Shown here piece by piece: positions 8,439 through 26,771 of a stretch of DNA of 64,000 nucleotides. Positions within the stretch are counted from its first letter, which is position 1, and each line of letters opens with the position of its first letter. Position numbers and translations under genes: made by a program. The notes under the pieces were generated by a model. It saw nothing but the letters and a program-made list of their open reading frames with translations, ran no database searches and had not been told where the DNA came from. Source of the DNA: Methylobacterium sp. 17Sr1-1 (lineage in GTDB: Bacteria > Pseudomonadota > Alphaproteobacteria > Rhizobiales > Beijerinckiaceae); NCBI RefSeq assembly GCF_003173775.1, contig NZ_CP029552.1:2704001-2768000 (forward strand). The letters are read 5' to 3'.

Positions 8439-8598
8439 TCACCCTCCACGTCATCCCGGGGCCGCGCAGCGGAACCCGGGATCCCTAACCGCTGACGCTG
8501 CCGGGCGAGGCGGAGCGCGTTCCGACATCTTCCGAATCGTCAGCGGTTTGGATCCCGGGTTCTTGCCTGCGGCGAGCCCCGGGATGACGCAGGTGTCA
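8439..8598. repeat. Dispersed palindromic repeat, family 1, copy B
   Basis: About 160 bp with inverted arms. CGTCATCCCGGGGCCGCG starts the left arm and CCCCGGGATGACGC closes the right. Both arms carry AACCGCTGAC or its complement at the inner edge. It lies between convergent genes (PhnA-like and aminotransferase). Confidence 0.8.
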
Positions 8599-8608
8599 TG
8601 GGCTGTGC

Positions 8609-9817
8609 CTAGAGTTCGCTCAGCACCGGCACCATCCGCCGCATCGCCTCGGCGAGATCTGCCGCCGAACGGGCGAAGCACAGCCGTAAGAATCCCTCGC
8701 CGCCGGGCCCGAAGGCCGAGCCTGGAGCGAGGCCGACATTCGCCTCGTCGACGAGGCGCTTGGCGAGGCGGACGTCGTCCGGCTCGGCCGGCACGCGCGG
8801 GAAGGCGTAGAAGGCGCCGGGAGGCGCCGGCAGCTCGACGCCCGGCACGGCGCTCAAGGCGTTGCGGACGATCTCGCGCCCGGCCCGGGCCTGCGCCACC
8901 TGCTCGGCCACCAGCGCCTCGCCCTCGCGGATCGCCGTGACGGCGGCGTGCTGGAGGAAGGTGGCGATGCCGGACGTGCCGTAAAGGACGAGCCCGTCGA
9001 CGATCCGGCCGATCGATTCGGGCCCCTCCAGCCAGCCGACCCGCCAGCCGGTCATCGCCCAGTTCTTCGAGAAGGTCTGGACGAACAGCACCCGGTCGCG
9101 GTCCTCGGGCTGCCAGACGTCGCGGATCGACGGCGCCCGGCCTGAGGCCTCGTGGGCTGGATCGAAGCAGAACCGGCCGTAGATCTCGTCGGCGACGATC
9201 CAGAGCCGGTGCTCCCGAGCGATCGCCAGCACCGCCTCGAGATCGGCCCGGGTGGCGACCCAGCCGGTCGGGTTCGCCGGGGTGTTGAGCACGATGGCCC
9301 GGGTGCGCGGGGTGATCGCCGCGGCGATCCGGGCGATGTCGAGGCTCCAGCCGGCTGCCGCGTCGAACTGCATCGGCACGGCTAAGGGCCGCGCGCCCTG
9401 CATCGCGACCGCGCCGAAGAAGTTCGACCAGGTCGGAGTCGGCAGCACCACCTCGTCGCCGGGCTCGGCGGCGATGCGGATCGCGGTGTGGAAGGCGTGC
9501 ATGCCCCCCACCGTCACGAAGAACCGCCCCGGCCCGACGGGATCGCCGTAGAGCCGCGAGACGTACTCCGCCAGGGCCTCGCGCAGGGGCGGTATGCCGA
9601 GCATCCTCGTGTAGAAGGTGGCGCCGTCGCGCAGCGCCCGCTGCGCCGCCTCGCCGATGAAGGCCGGCGTCGGCCGGTCGCCCTCCCCGACCCAGAGCGG
9701 GATCAGCCCGGGCCGCTCGACGCCGTAGGCCACGAGCGCGCCGATGCCGCTCGGCAGCACCCCGGCCGCCTCGCGGCTCACCGGCGGCATCGTGTCGGGC
9801 AGGGGCGGGACGGTCAT
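8609..9817 (-). CDS. Class I/II pyridoxal-phosphate-dependent aminotransferase
   Basis: 402 residues, fold type I. It shows the N-terminal VGEGDRPTPAFI substrate loop, NTPANPTGWVATR (the conserved NPTG segment), VADEIYG (the Asp that pairs with the PLP ring nitrogen) and TFSKNWAMTGWRVGW, whose Lys forms the internal aldimine. The C-terminal RLCFAR contains the carboxylate-binding Arg. Aspartate/aromatic-type aminotransferases look like this; the amino acid cannot be told from sequence. The ATG at 9815-9817 is preferred because the upstream 27 residues of open frame are compositionally unlike the protein. Confidence 0.92.
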   Translation of the reverse strand: MTVPPLPDTMPPVSREAAGVLPSGIGALVAYGVERPGLIPLWVGEGDRPTPAFIGEAAQRALRDGATFYTRMLGIPPLREALAEYVSRLYGDPVGPGRFFVTVGGMHAFHTAIRIAAEPGDEVVLPTPTWSNFFGAVAMQGARPLAVPMQFDAAAGWSLDIARIAAAITPRTRAIVLNTPANPTGWVATRADLEAVLAIAREHRLWIVADEIYGRFCFDPAHEASGRAPSIRDVWQPEDRDRVLFVQTFSKNWAMTGWRVGWLEGPESIGRIVDGLVLYGTSGIATFLQHAAVTAIREGEALVAEQVAQARAGREIVRNALSAVPGVELPAPPGAFYAFPRVPAEPDDVRLAKRLVDEANVGLAPGSAFGPGGEGFLRLCFARSAADLAEAMRRMVPVLSEL

Positions 9818-9904
9818 GCGGGGGCCTTCGAGCGAAGCGATTCGAGGCCCAAGGCTTCGCAAGAGGCGCGCCGCGGCGCAAGCTGGAAGGAATGACAAGA
9901 AGGT

Positions 9905-9958
9905 CGCTCCGGCTCGGCCGGAGCGACGGGATCCGGCGCGGCCCCGCCGGGCCGCGCC
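9905..9958. terminator. Twin hairpins downstream of glgB
   Basis: Two perfect stems: CGCTCCGGC-TCG-GCCGGAGCG (9905-9925) and GGCGCGGCCC-CGCC-GGGCCGCGCC (9935-9958). They begin 10 nt past the glgB stop (glgB is on the minus strand). There is no T-run, so Rho-independent termination is uncertain; mRNA 3'-end protection is equally possible. Confidence 0.55.
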
Positions 9959-9967
9959 GTGCAGGCC

Positions 9968-12487
<2,520 letters not shown>

Positions 12488-12490
12488 GGG

Positions 12491-15754
<3,264 letters not shown>

Positions 15755-15861
15755 CGCGTCAGAGCCTCATTCGATCGGGTCGTGGCGCCGGGCGGAAGGC
15801 CTGTCGTCGGGCTTGGGCTCAACGCGGGGCGCCGGGGAGAGTTCGGGAGCCTTGAAGCCTG

Positions 15862-15892
15862 CCGGCACGGACGGGTGATCCGTCCGCGCCGG
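15862..15892. terminator. Hairpin between glgE and treS
   Basis: CCGGCACGGACGG (15862-15874) pairs with CCGTCCGCGCCGG (15880-15892), with one internal mismatch and a 5-nt loop. It lies 10 nt beyond the glgE stop. No T-run, so likely a processing/stability stem or partial terminator. Confidence 0.5.
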
Positions 15893-15901
15893 TAAGCCCG
15901 G

Positions 15902-19309
<3,408 letters not shown>

Positions 19310-19348
19310 CGGCCCGGTCCTGCCTGCTCTCTCTCGATCCATTCAGGC

Positions 19349-19382
19349 GGGCTCGGCCGGACCGGTGGGTCCGGCTGAGCCC
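19349..19382. terminator. Hairpin between malQ-treY and glgE
   Basis: GGGCTCGGCCGGACC (19349-19363) pairs with GGTCCGGCTGAGCCC (19368-19382) through 15 bp with a single G-U, 4-nt loop. It sits 7 nt past the malQ-treY stop. No T-run. Confidence 0.55.
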
Positions 19383-19388
19383 GAGGTC

Positions 19389-22300
19389 TCAACTGGCGGA
19401 CTGACGCAGAACCGCCAGGGGGAGACGCGCGAAGAGTCGCTCGACGCTCACGCGTCCGCCCTCGGAACGGACCTCGTCGCCCGTCACCAGATCGCGCCAG
19501 ACGCTGCCCTCCGGCACCGGCAGGCTCGTCCCGGCGAAGGCGCCGGCGAGGTTCGGGGTCTCCGCCGCCGCGACGCGGCGGGGCACCGCGACGAGAAGGT
19601 CGCCGGCCTCCGATCCCGCCGTCGCGTCCTGGCGCAGGAAGGCGACGACGCGCTCCGCACCCTTCCCCTCGGCCGCGACCGGGGCGTAATCGGCCTCGGC
19701 GTAGAAGCCGGGATACGCGGCGCGGTCGGCGAGCAGACGGGCGAGGACCGCCTGCTTGATTCGTCCATCCGGCCAGGATGCCAGCAGGTCCTCGACCGCC
19801 GCGTCCTGCCCGAGCGCCGCCTCGCGCTCGGCGTAATCGACCGGGCGACGGTTGTCGGGATCCACGAAGGAGAAATCCCAGAACTCCGTGCCCTGATAGA
19901 TGTCGGGCAGGCCTGGCAGGGTGCATTTCAGCGCCGAACGGGCGAGGCCCGTCACCATCCCGACCCGCGCCAGCCGCTCGGCGAAGGGCCGGAATTCCTT
20001 GAGGAACTCCGATCCAGGCGCCACCAGGGCGTCGAAGAGCTTGGCGACCGCCCCCTCGTAGGCCTCGTCGACATTGACCCAGCTCGACCGGCGCTTGCCC
20101 TCGCGCATCGCCTTCTCGGCATAGGCGCCGAGGCGCTTGCGGAACTCCTCGACGTCCTTCGTCTCGGGAGACTCCGTCAGCAGCTCCAGCGGCCAGGCGC
20201 CGAGGATGGCTTGCAGGAACATCCACTGATCGTTGGCGTCTGGCGCCGCCTCGCCCTCGACCTCCGACAGGTGCGGCTGCACCAGCCGCCCCCACAACGC
20301 CCAGGCCTCCTCCCATTCCGCCGGGATCTCGGAGAGCGCCAGCAGCCGGGTGCGGGCATCCTCGCCGCGCTTGGTGTCGTGAGTGGCCGTGGTGATCATC
20401 GCGTTCGGCCAGTCGCGGGCGCGGGCGGCCTGGAGCGCGTGGAAGTGCTCGGCCGTCAGCCCGTACTCGCCGGGATCACCCCCGACCTCGTTGAGCGCCA
20501 GAAGCTCGACGAAGCGGTAGAACAGGGTGTCCTCCAGGCTCTTGGCCATCACGGGGCCGGTGAGCTGCTGGAAGCGGCGGCGGAAGCGGCGCACCACCTC
20601 CGGGTCGGGCCGGCCCGGTCCCTCGGTGTCGAGCCGCCCGAGCAGCACCCGCTCAGTGAAGTCGTGCACCGAGCGGTCGGGCAGGCTGGAGCGGCGCTTG
20701 GCCTTGCGCACCGTGTCGCCGATGAGCTTCAGGTCCTCCGGCTCGATCTCGTTCTCGTCGAGGTCCGAGCCCAGGTAGCTGCGATAGACCGGGAAGCGGG
20801 CGATGATCTCCGACAGGGCCTGACGCAGCGCGTTGACCGAGAAGTCGCGGGTGCGCCGGTCGGCGTCGGCCACCTGCTTGAGGTCCGAGGTCAGGACTTC
20901 CAGCTCGCTGGCGAAGCTGGTCTCCAGGATCTCGCCCTTCACGGTGCGCAGGAGCCAACCGTAGGGCTCGTCCATGCCGGTCGCGCCGGCATAGAGCCTG
21001 GCGACGTCCTCGCGCTTCCCCTGGTCGACGAACAGCCCGTCGATCTGGTTGAGCACGTCGTAGCCGGTGGTGCCGGCGATCGGCCAGGGCCGGAGCTTCT
21101 CGCCCGGCTCCAGGATCTTCTCCACGACGATGTAGAAGCCCGGGCCGAGCGCCGCCTGGAGCGCGCGGGCATAGCCCGCCGGATCGGCGAGGCCGTCGAT
21201 ATGGTCGATGCGCAACCCGTCGATCCGCCCCTCGCGGATCTGCCGGAAGAGCATCGCGTGGGCGCCCTCGAACACCCGCTTGTCCTCGACCTTGAGGCCG
21301 GCGAGCGAGTTCACGTCGAAGAAGCGGCGGTAATTGATGTCGCTCGCCGCGACCCGCCAATGGGCGAGGCGATAGGCCTGGGCCTCCAGGATGCGGTGCA
21401 GCGCCCCGAAGCTGTCGGGATGGCCCTTGAAGCCGTTGACGAGGGTCACCGCCCGGTCGATCGCCGCCTTCAGGTCGGACGAGGCCGCGACCGCGTGGGC
21501 GAGGCGCCGCTTCAATCCTTCCGCTTCCTCCGGGAAGGCGGCCTGACGCTCCGCGTTGGTCTCGTCACCCATCCGGCGCAGTCGCTCGGAGATCGACAGC
21601 ACTTCCGCCGAGGCCTCGTCGCCGACCTCCGACAGCGCCGCGAGGGCCCGGTCGAGGACGATCGGATAGCTCAGCGGGTTGACCGGGAAGCGGTGCTCGA
21701 AATGCCAGACGCTGAGGGAGCCCTCCTCCGGGTCGAAGGCGAGCTTCAGGTCGCCCTTCTCCAGGGCCTCGCCGTAGCGGTCGCCGAGGAAGGGCACGAC
21801 GAGCTTGTTGCGGGCCCCTAACCGGCCCCAGTCGATGTCGAAGGCGTCGGCGGCCGGCGAGAGCGCCCCCCATTCGAGCACCGAGAGCCACCACGGGTTG
21901 TCGGCGCCGCCGACGCCCATGTGGTTGGGCACGATGTCGAGCAGGAATTTCAGCCCGTGCTCCTTCAGCCCATCGCTGAAGCGGATGAACGCCTCCTCGC
22001 CGCCGAGCTCCGGGTTGATCTCGCGGTGGTCGACGATGTCGTAGCCGTGCATCGAGCCCGGCCGCGCCTTGTGGATCGGCGAGGCGTAGACGTGGCTGAT
22101 GCCGAGCTTGGCGAGGTACGGGACGATCTTCGCCGCGTGGTCGAAGGTGAAGTCCTTGTGGAACTGCAGCCGGTAGGTCGCCCGCGGCGGCGGCGAGGCC
22201 AGCCGCGCCGCGCCAGAGCGCGGCCCGCGCTCCTCGGACGAGAGCGACGAGGCGAGCTTGGCGAGCGGCCCGCCCGGCGCCGCGATTGCCGCGAGGTCGC

Positions 22301-24311
22301 GGTCGAGCTTGCGCCGCCAGTTCGGGTAGCCCTCGGTGACGCCCGGCATGTTGGCCTGGCTCACCTCGCCGAGGATGTCCTCGTACTGCACCGCCGTCAG
22401 CACCGACGGCGCCCGGGCGAGGAAGCGCACCGCCGCCTCGAAGGGCGGCTCGCCCGGCACGTCGGCGGTCGGGATCAGGCCCTCCTGGTTCAGGGCCTCC
22501 GTCAGGCGCCGGCGCTCGTGCACCCGCTCCTCGCGCTCGGCTCCGGCGCGCTCGGCGTCGTAGAGGCCGAGGGACTGGCGCAGCTCCGTGTCGACCCCGC
22601 GCCACCAGCCGACGAAGGTCGGCAGGTCGTGGGTGGTGATGGCGCAGAGCGCGTCGCGCGGGTACTCGGCCGGGCGCTTGAACGTGCCGCCCTCGCCCCG
22701 CTCGAAGGACAGGATGCGGTAGCTCAGGATGCCGGCCTGCATCAGCGCGTCGGAGAAGCCGGCCGGCGCGGTGCCGAGATCCTCGGCGATGACGAGGCAC
22801 TTCGCCCGGTGGCTCTCGAGGCGCAGGACCGCCAGCATCGCCTCGAACGGCATCGCCACGTAGGCGCCGCCCTTCGCGCCCACCCCGACCGGGATCAGGA
22901 ACAGCCGGGCGAGCTGGAACGCGTGGTCGATGCGGATCGCGCCGGCGTGCCGCATGTTGGCCTGGACGAGCGCCCGGAAGGCCGCGAGGCCGTCGCGCTC
23001 CAGCTCCAGGGGATCGAAGGGCGGCAGGCCCCAATCCTGGCCGTTCGGCGCCAGGATGTCCGGCGGCGCGCCGATCGACAGCCCGGCGGCGAAGCGCTCG
23101 GGATGCGACCAGATCTCCGAGCCGCCGCGATCGGCGCCGACCGCGAGGTCGCGGTAGAGCCCGAGCCGCATGCCGGAGGAGAGCCCTTGCGCCGCGGCGC
23201 GGGCGAGCTGCCGGTCGGCGAGGAATTGCAGCCAGGCGTGGTAGGAGACCCGCTCCTGGTGCTCGGCCGCGAAGGCCGAGACCTCCGGCGTGCCGTTGCG
23301 GCGGTAAGCCTCCGGCCAGTCGCCGAGCCAGTTGGCGCCGTCTCCCGAGAAATGCTCGGCCAGGGCCTCGAAGGTGGCGTGCGCCTCCAGGTTCTCAGCC
23401 CCCGCGGCGCGGAACGCGAGGAAGTCCGTGTCCCGCCCGGCCCGGGCGGGCGAGTCCAGCCACAGGGCTTCGAGCACCGGGCTCAAGACCTGCCAGACGC
23501 CGGCATGATCGACGAGGGAGGCGTCGCGCAGGCGTGCGATCTCGGAACTGGCGTCCTTCAGGAGGCGCTCGGCCCGGCTGCCGGGAAGCCCCGGCAGCGA
23601 GGTCGGATCGATGAAGAGCGTCTCGAGGAACAGTCGCGAGGACGGCGAGTAGGGCGAGACCTTCTGCCGGTCGGTCGAGAACAGGGCGTGGACCGGGCTC
23701 AAGCCGAGGAAGGCGGCGCCCCGCGCCCCGGCATCGGCGGCGGCGCGCCCGGCATCGGCGTAGGTGCCGATGCCGAGATTGGTGTCGGAGCGCAGGCCGT
23801 AGAGCTGGGCCGCCAGGCCCCAGTCCCGCGCGCCCTCGTCGCCGAGCGCCCGGGGACGCCAGCACCGCTGCGGCGCGGCGATCACCGTCGCCTCGGCGCG
23901 CTGCTCGCCGAACGTCACCGTGAGGCGGTGGTAGCCGGGGGTGAGCGGCGGCAGCTCGATCGCGTCGGCCTCGGGGCCCAAGGCCACGCGCCCGTCGCGC
24001 GCCGTGCCGCGCTCGTCGACGATCCGCCAGCTCACCGTGCCGGCCGCCTCGCCCAGCCGGACCGGGACCCGCGCGGCGCGGCGCGCCTCGACCGGCACCA
24101 GCGGCGGCACCAGGCCGTGCCGCAGGGCGCGGATGCGCTCCAGGCTCGCTCGCGCCTCCGCGTCGGTCCCCGCCGGCAGGCCCAGGGCCGCGAGCAGCCC
24201 CTGGCGCACGGAGAGCGGGGTCTCGACGCGCCGGCCGAAGGCGTCGGTGTAGTCCGCGGCGATGCCCGCCTCATCGGCGAGCCGCGCGACGACATCCTCG
24301 GTCACGGCCAT
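19389..24311 (-). CDS. malQ/treY: 4-alpha-glucanotransferase (MalQ)-maltooligosyltrehalose synthase (TreY) fusion
   Basis: 1640 residues. Residues 1 to about 700 are a GH77 amylomaltase: KVSPYSPSSRLF, AIRIDHAFQLARLF (nucleophile Asp), VIAEDLGTAP (Glu) and ITTHDLPTFVGWW. A short Ser/Pro/Arg-rich linker leads to TreY at about 705-1640: ATYRLQFHKDFTF, SPIHKARPGSMHGYDIVDH, LLDIVPNHMGV, DGLRIDHIDGLADP (nucleophile Asp), VVEKILEPGE (Glu), TATHDTKRGEDARTR (Asp). MalQ lengthens malto-oligosaccharides and TreY turns their reducing end into a trehalosyl group for TreZ. Starts 1 bp after the treZ stop, so the pair is co-translated. Confidence 0.95.
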   Translation of the reverse strand: MAVTEDVVARLADEAGIAADYTDAFGRRVETPLSVRQGLLAALGLPAGTDAEARASLERIRALRHGLVPPLVPVEARRAARVPVRLGEAAGTVSWRIVDERGTARDGRVALGPEADAIELPPLTPGYHRLTVTFGEQRAEATVIAAPQRCWRPRALGDEGARDWGLAAQLYGLRSDTNLGIGTYADAGRAAADAGARGAAFLGLSPVHALFSTDRQKVSPYSPSSRLFLETLFIDPTSLPGLPGSRAERLLKDASSEIARLRDASLVDHAGVWQVLSPVLEALWLDSPARAGRDTDFLAFRAAGAENLEAHATFEALAEHFSGDGANWLGDWPEAYRRNGTPEVSAFAAEHQERVSYHAWLQFLADRQLARAAAQGLSSGMRLGLYRDLAVGADRGGSEIWSHPERFAAGLSIGAPPDILAPNGQDWGLPPFDPLELERDGLAAFRALVQANMRHAGAIRIDHAFQLARLFLIPVGVGAKGGAYVAMPFEAMLAVLRLESHRAKCLVIAEDLGTAPAGFSDALMQAGILSYRILSFERGEGGTFKRPAEYPRDALCAITTHDLPTFVGWWRGVDTELRQSLGLYDAERAGAEREERVHERRRLTEALNQEGLIPTADVPGEPPFEAAVRFLARAPSVLTAVQYEDILGEVSQANMPGVTEGYPNWRRKLDRDLAAIAAPGGPLAKLASSLSSEERGPRSGAARLASPPPRATYRLQFHKDFTFDHAAKIVPYLAKLGISHVYASPIHKARPGSMHGYDIVDHREINPELGGEEAFIRFSDGLKEHGLKFLLDIVPNHMGVGGADNPWWLSVLEWGALSPAADAFDIDWGRLGARNKLVVPFLGDRYGEALEKGDLKLAFDPEEGSLSVWHFEHRFPVNPLSYPIVLDRALAALSEVGDEASAEVLSISERLRRMGDETNAERQAAFPEEAEGLKRRLAHAVAASSDLKAAIDRAVTLVNGFKGHPDSFGALHRILEAQAYRLAHWRVAASDINYRRFFDVNSLAGLKVEDKRVFEGAHAMLFRQIREGRIDGLRIDHIDGLADPAGYARALQAALGPGFYIVVEKILEPGEKLRPWPIAGTTGYDVLNQIDGLFVDQGKREDVARLYAGATGMDEPYGWLLRTVKGEILETSFASELEVLTSDLKQVADADRRTRDFSVNALRQALSEIIARFPVYRSYLGSDLDENEIEPEDLKLIGDTVRKAKRRSSLPDRSVHDFTERVLLGRLDTEGPGRPDPEVVRRFRRRFQQLTGPVMAKSLEDTLFYRFVELLALNEVGGDPGEYGLTAEHFHALQAARARDWPNAMITTATHDTKRGEDARTRLLALSEIPAEWEEAWALWGRLVQPHLSEVEGEAAPDANDQWMFLQAILGAWPLELLTESPETKDVEEFRKRLGAYAEKAMREGKRRSSWVNVDEAYEGAVAKLFDALVAPGSEFLKEFRPFAERLARVGMVTGLARSALKCTLPGLPDIYQGTEFWDFSFVDPDNRRPVDYAEREAALGQDAAVEDLLASWPDGRIKQAVLARLLADRAAYPGFYAEADYAPVAAEGKGAERVVAFLRQDATAGSEAGDLLVAVPRRVAAAETPNLAGAFAGTSLPVPEGSVWRDLVTGDEVRSEGGRVSVERLFARLPLAVLRQSAS

Positions 24312-24312
24312 C

Positions 24313-26133
24313 TCAAGCCACCTCTTTCACGAACACGCCCGACCACGCGGGCAGGACCAGGGAGCCGTCCTCGTCCTGCGAGACGGAAGGAGAACGCCAG
24401 ACGACGCGGCCGGGCAGCGGCCCGGGCTCGTAGGATGCGCCGCCGAACACGCCGACGAAGCGCAAGGAGCCCCCGGCATAGCGCCACGTCACGTCGATCA
24501 CGTCGGGCCGCGGCAGCGCGTACCGTCCGCCCTGCCAGGCGGTCTTCGTCAGCGGCACCACCTCGCGCTGGCGCAGCGCCAGCAGCGCGGTGGTGTCGGC
24601 CAGGACCTCGCGGTGGGGCGAGCGTTCCCGCTCCGCCCAATCGAGCTTGGAGCGCCGGAACGTCTCCTCGGCCGTGGGATCCGGGATCGTCTTCGCCTTC
24701 TCCTCGTCGGCGAAGGCGGCGAAGCTCTTGAACTCGCGACGCCGGCCGTCGCGGACCGCCTTGTTCAGATCCTCGTCGGGGGCGAAGTCGACGAAGAACA
24801 GGAACGGCGTCGAGGCCGACCATTCCTCGCCCATCCACAGCATCGGGATCTGCGGGCTGAGCAGCAGCCCGGCCCGGGCGAGCGCCAGCTTGTCGGCATC
24901 GGCGAGGTGGCTCAGGCGCTCGCCGAGCGCCCGGTTGCCGACCTGGTCATGATTCTGCAGGAAGGTGACGAAGGCCGACGGCGGCAGGTGGGCCGAGGGC
25001 TCGCCGCGGGGGTGGTTGTCGAGCGTCTTGAACGGCTCGCCCTGATAGGCGAACCCTTCCGCGAGGCTGCGGGCGAGGTGGGCGGCCGGCTTGTCGGAAA
25101 AACTCTCGTAGTAGCCGGAATCCTCGCCCGTCAGCAGGATGTGCCAGCCGTGATGGGTGTCGTCGGCCCATTGCGCGCTGTGGTAGCGCGGCTGACCCGC
25201 GTCGTCCCGCTCCAGCCACGAGGCCTGGTTGGCCTCGTTCTCCAGCATCAAGTGGATCGGCCGCTCGGGGAACGCCCCGCGGATTCGCTCGGCCAACTCG
25301 CCGAGGAAGTGTTTGTCGGAGTCGTCCAGGATCGCGTGGACCGCGTCGAAGCGCAGGCCGTCGATATGGAACTCCTCTAGCCAGTACAGCGAGTTGTGGA
25401 TGAAGTAGTCCCGCACCACCTCGCCGCTGGTCTTGCCGTCGAAATTGATGCCGGCGCCCCACGGCGTCTGGTGCCGCTCGGTGAAGAACGACTTGGCGTA
25501 GGCGTGGAGGTAATTTCCGGCCGGGCCGAAATGGTTGTAGACGACGTCGAGGAAGACCATCAGCCCGAGGGAATGGGCCCGGTCGACGAGGCGGCGCAGG
25601 TCGTCGGGGCTACCGTATGCGGAATCCGGCGCGTAGGGCAGCACGCCGTCATAGCCCCAGTTGCGACTGCCCTTGAAGTCGGCGAGCGGAAGCAACTCGA
25701 TCGCGGTGACACCGAGGTCGCGCAAGGATTCGAGCTTGCCGGTCAGCGCCGCGTAGGTCCCCTCCGGCGTCGCGGTGCCGACATGGCACTCGTAGATCAC
25801 CGTCTCCTCGAACGGGCGCCCGGCCCAAGTCTGGTCGGTCCAGGCGAAGGATGCGGGATCGACCACCTCGCTCAAGCCGGACACGTCCTCCGGCTGGAAG
25901 CGCGAGGCCGGATCGGGCACCACGAGGTCGCCGTCGATCCGGTAGCCGTAGCGGGCGCCGGCGCGCACGCCCGGCACCGTCACGCGCCGCCAGCCCTCGC
26001 CCTGGTCCTCCAGCGGATGCTCGGTCCCGTCGAGCACCAGGGCGACGCTCGCCGCGGTCGATGCCCAGAGGGCGAAGCGCACGCCCTCCGGTCCGATTTC
26101 CGCACCGAATGGCATGCTGTGGGTGCGCCGCAT
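24313..26133 (-). CDS. treZ: Malto-oligosyltrehalose trehalohydrolase TreZ
   Basis: Releases free trehalose from the maltooligosyl-trehalose made by TreY (GH13_10). 606 residues. An N-terminal CBM48-like module (VRFALWASTAASVALVLDG) is followed by the barrel with YECHVGTATPEGTY, VVYNHFGPAGNYL, HIDGLRFDAVHAI (nucleophile Asp), LMLENEANQ (Glu) and FLQNHDQVGNRALGERL (Asp). First gene of the minus-strand trehalose/glucan operon. The ATG at 26131-26133 has GAAGGA upstream; an in-frame TTG at 26157 would add 8 residues that overlap this signal. Activity on maltodextrins is known for the family. Confidence 0.95.
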   Translation of the reverse strand: MRRTHSMPFGAEIGPEGVRFALWASTAASVALVLDGTEHPLEDQGEGWRRVTVPGVRAGARYGYRIDGDLVVPDPASRFQPEDVSGLSEVVDPASFAWTDQTWAGRPFEETVIYECHVGTATPEGTYAALTGKLESLRDLGVTAIELLPLADFKGSRNWGYDGVLPYAPDSAYGSPDDLRRLVDRAHSLGLMVFLDVVYNHFGPAGNYLHAYAKSFFTERHQTPWGAGINFDGKTSGEVVRDYFIHNSLYWLEEFHIDGLRFDAVHAILDDSDKHFLGELAERIRGAFPERPIHLMLENEANQASWLERDDAGQPRYHSAQWADDTHHGWHILLTGEDSGYYESFSDKPAAHLARSLAEGFAYQGEPFKTLDNHPRGEPSAHLPPSAFVTFLQNHDQVGNRALGERLSHLADADKLALARAGLLLSPQIPMLWMGEEWSASTPFLFFVDFAPDEDLNKAVRDGRRREFKSFAAFADEEKAKTIPDPTAEETFRRSKLDWAERERSPHREVLADTTALLALRQREVVPLTKTAWQGGRYALPRPDVIDVTWRYAGGSLRFVGVFGGASYEPGPLPGRVVWRSPSVSQDEDGSLVLPAWSGVFVKEVA

Positions 26134-26224
26134 CGGGCCACCATCCTTCAAGAGCAAGAGTGTGCGAACGGCGTGGGGTGCCGCTCAGGAAATTCGGGTG
26201 GATTGCGCAGGTTCCGCGGGCCGA

Positions 26225-26239
26225 TCCCGCATTGCGGGA
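26225..26239. promoter_or_regulatory. Candidate operator palindrome upstream of treZ
   Basis: TCCCGCA-T-TGCGGGA, 7-bp perfect arms around a single base, about 90 bp upstream of the treZ ATG in the gap before the trehalose/glucan operon. Position fits an operator, but no regulator gene is adjacent. Confidence 0.35.
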
Positions 26240-26327
26240 GTTGCATCGCGAGGCGGGAGCTAAGGCGCTCCCCGCCCGCGGCAATGGCAGGGCCCTGTGG
26301 TCGCCGGGGACGGTCCGCGCGGGGGCC

Positions 26328-26516
26328 TCAGAACGCCCAGGCGAGGGTCGCCGCGAAGGCCGCCGCGACGGCCGCGCCGGTCGCCGTCATCGCCACGCGG
26401 CCGATCCCGACGGCGGCCGCGGCGACGCCCTCCTCGGCGAAGCCGAAGGCCTGGCCGGCGGCCTGCTCGGCACGGGCGAGGGAGAGATGACGAGCATGGC
26501 GGTTGACGGATTTCAT
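26328..26516 (-). CDS. Small hypothetical membrane protein
   Basis: 62 residues, MKSVNRHARHLSLARAEQAA... with a polar, basic N-terminal half and an Ala/Val-rich C-terminal helix (about residues 30-62) that can span the membrane and ends in LAWAF. AGGAGCG lies about 11 nt before the ATG at 26514-26516. It sits alone between treZ and the divergent parE. I do not recognise the family. The high Ala content could also be an accident of GC-rich DNA. Confidence 0.45.
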   Translation of the reverse strand: MKSVNRHARHLSLARAEQAAGQAFGFAEEGVAAAAVGIGRVAMTATGAAVAAAFAATLAWAF

Positions 26517-26771
26517 CGTCGGAACGCTCCTGCGGCGCGCCGCCCGTCCGGCGTCGGGAGCGGCCACCCGGACAACGGGCGGTCACGGCCGAGGTTCCGG
26601 GGGGTATCGTGCGCGTCACCGGGCTTTAAGGGAATTTGTTTACGTCTCGGTGACTCTGGTACGGGTTCTGCGGCGCGGCGATTCCACGCCGCCCGGCCAC
26701 GCCCGTTCGCCACACCCTGCAGCCGCGCAAAGGCTCTTTTTGTTCCGCGTTTGTTCCGGTATAGGGAAAGG

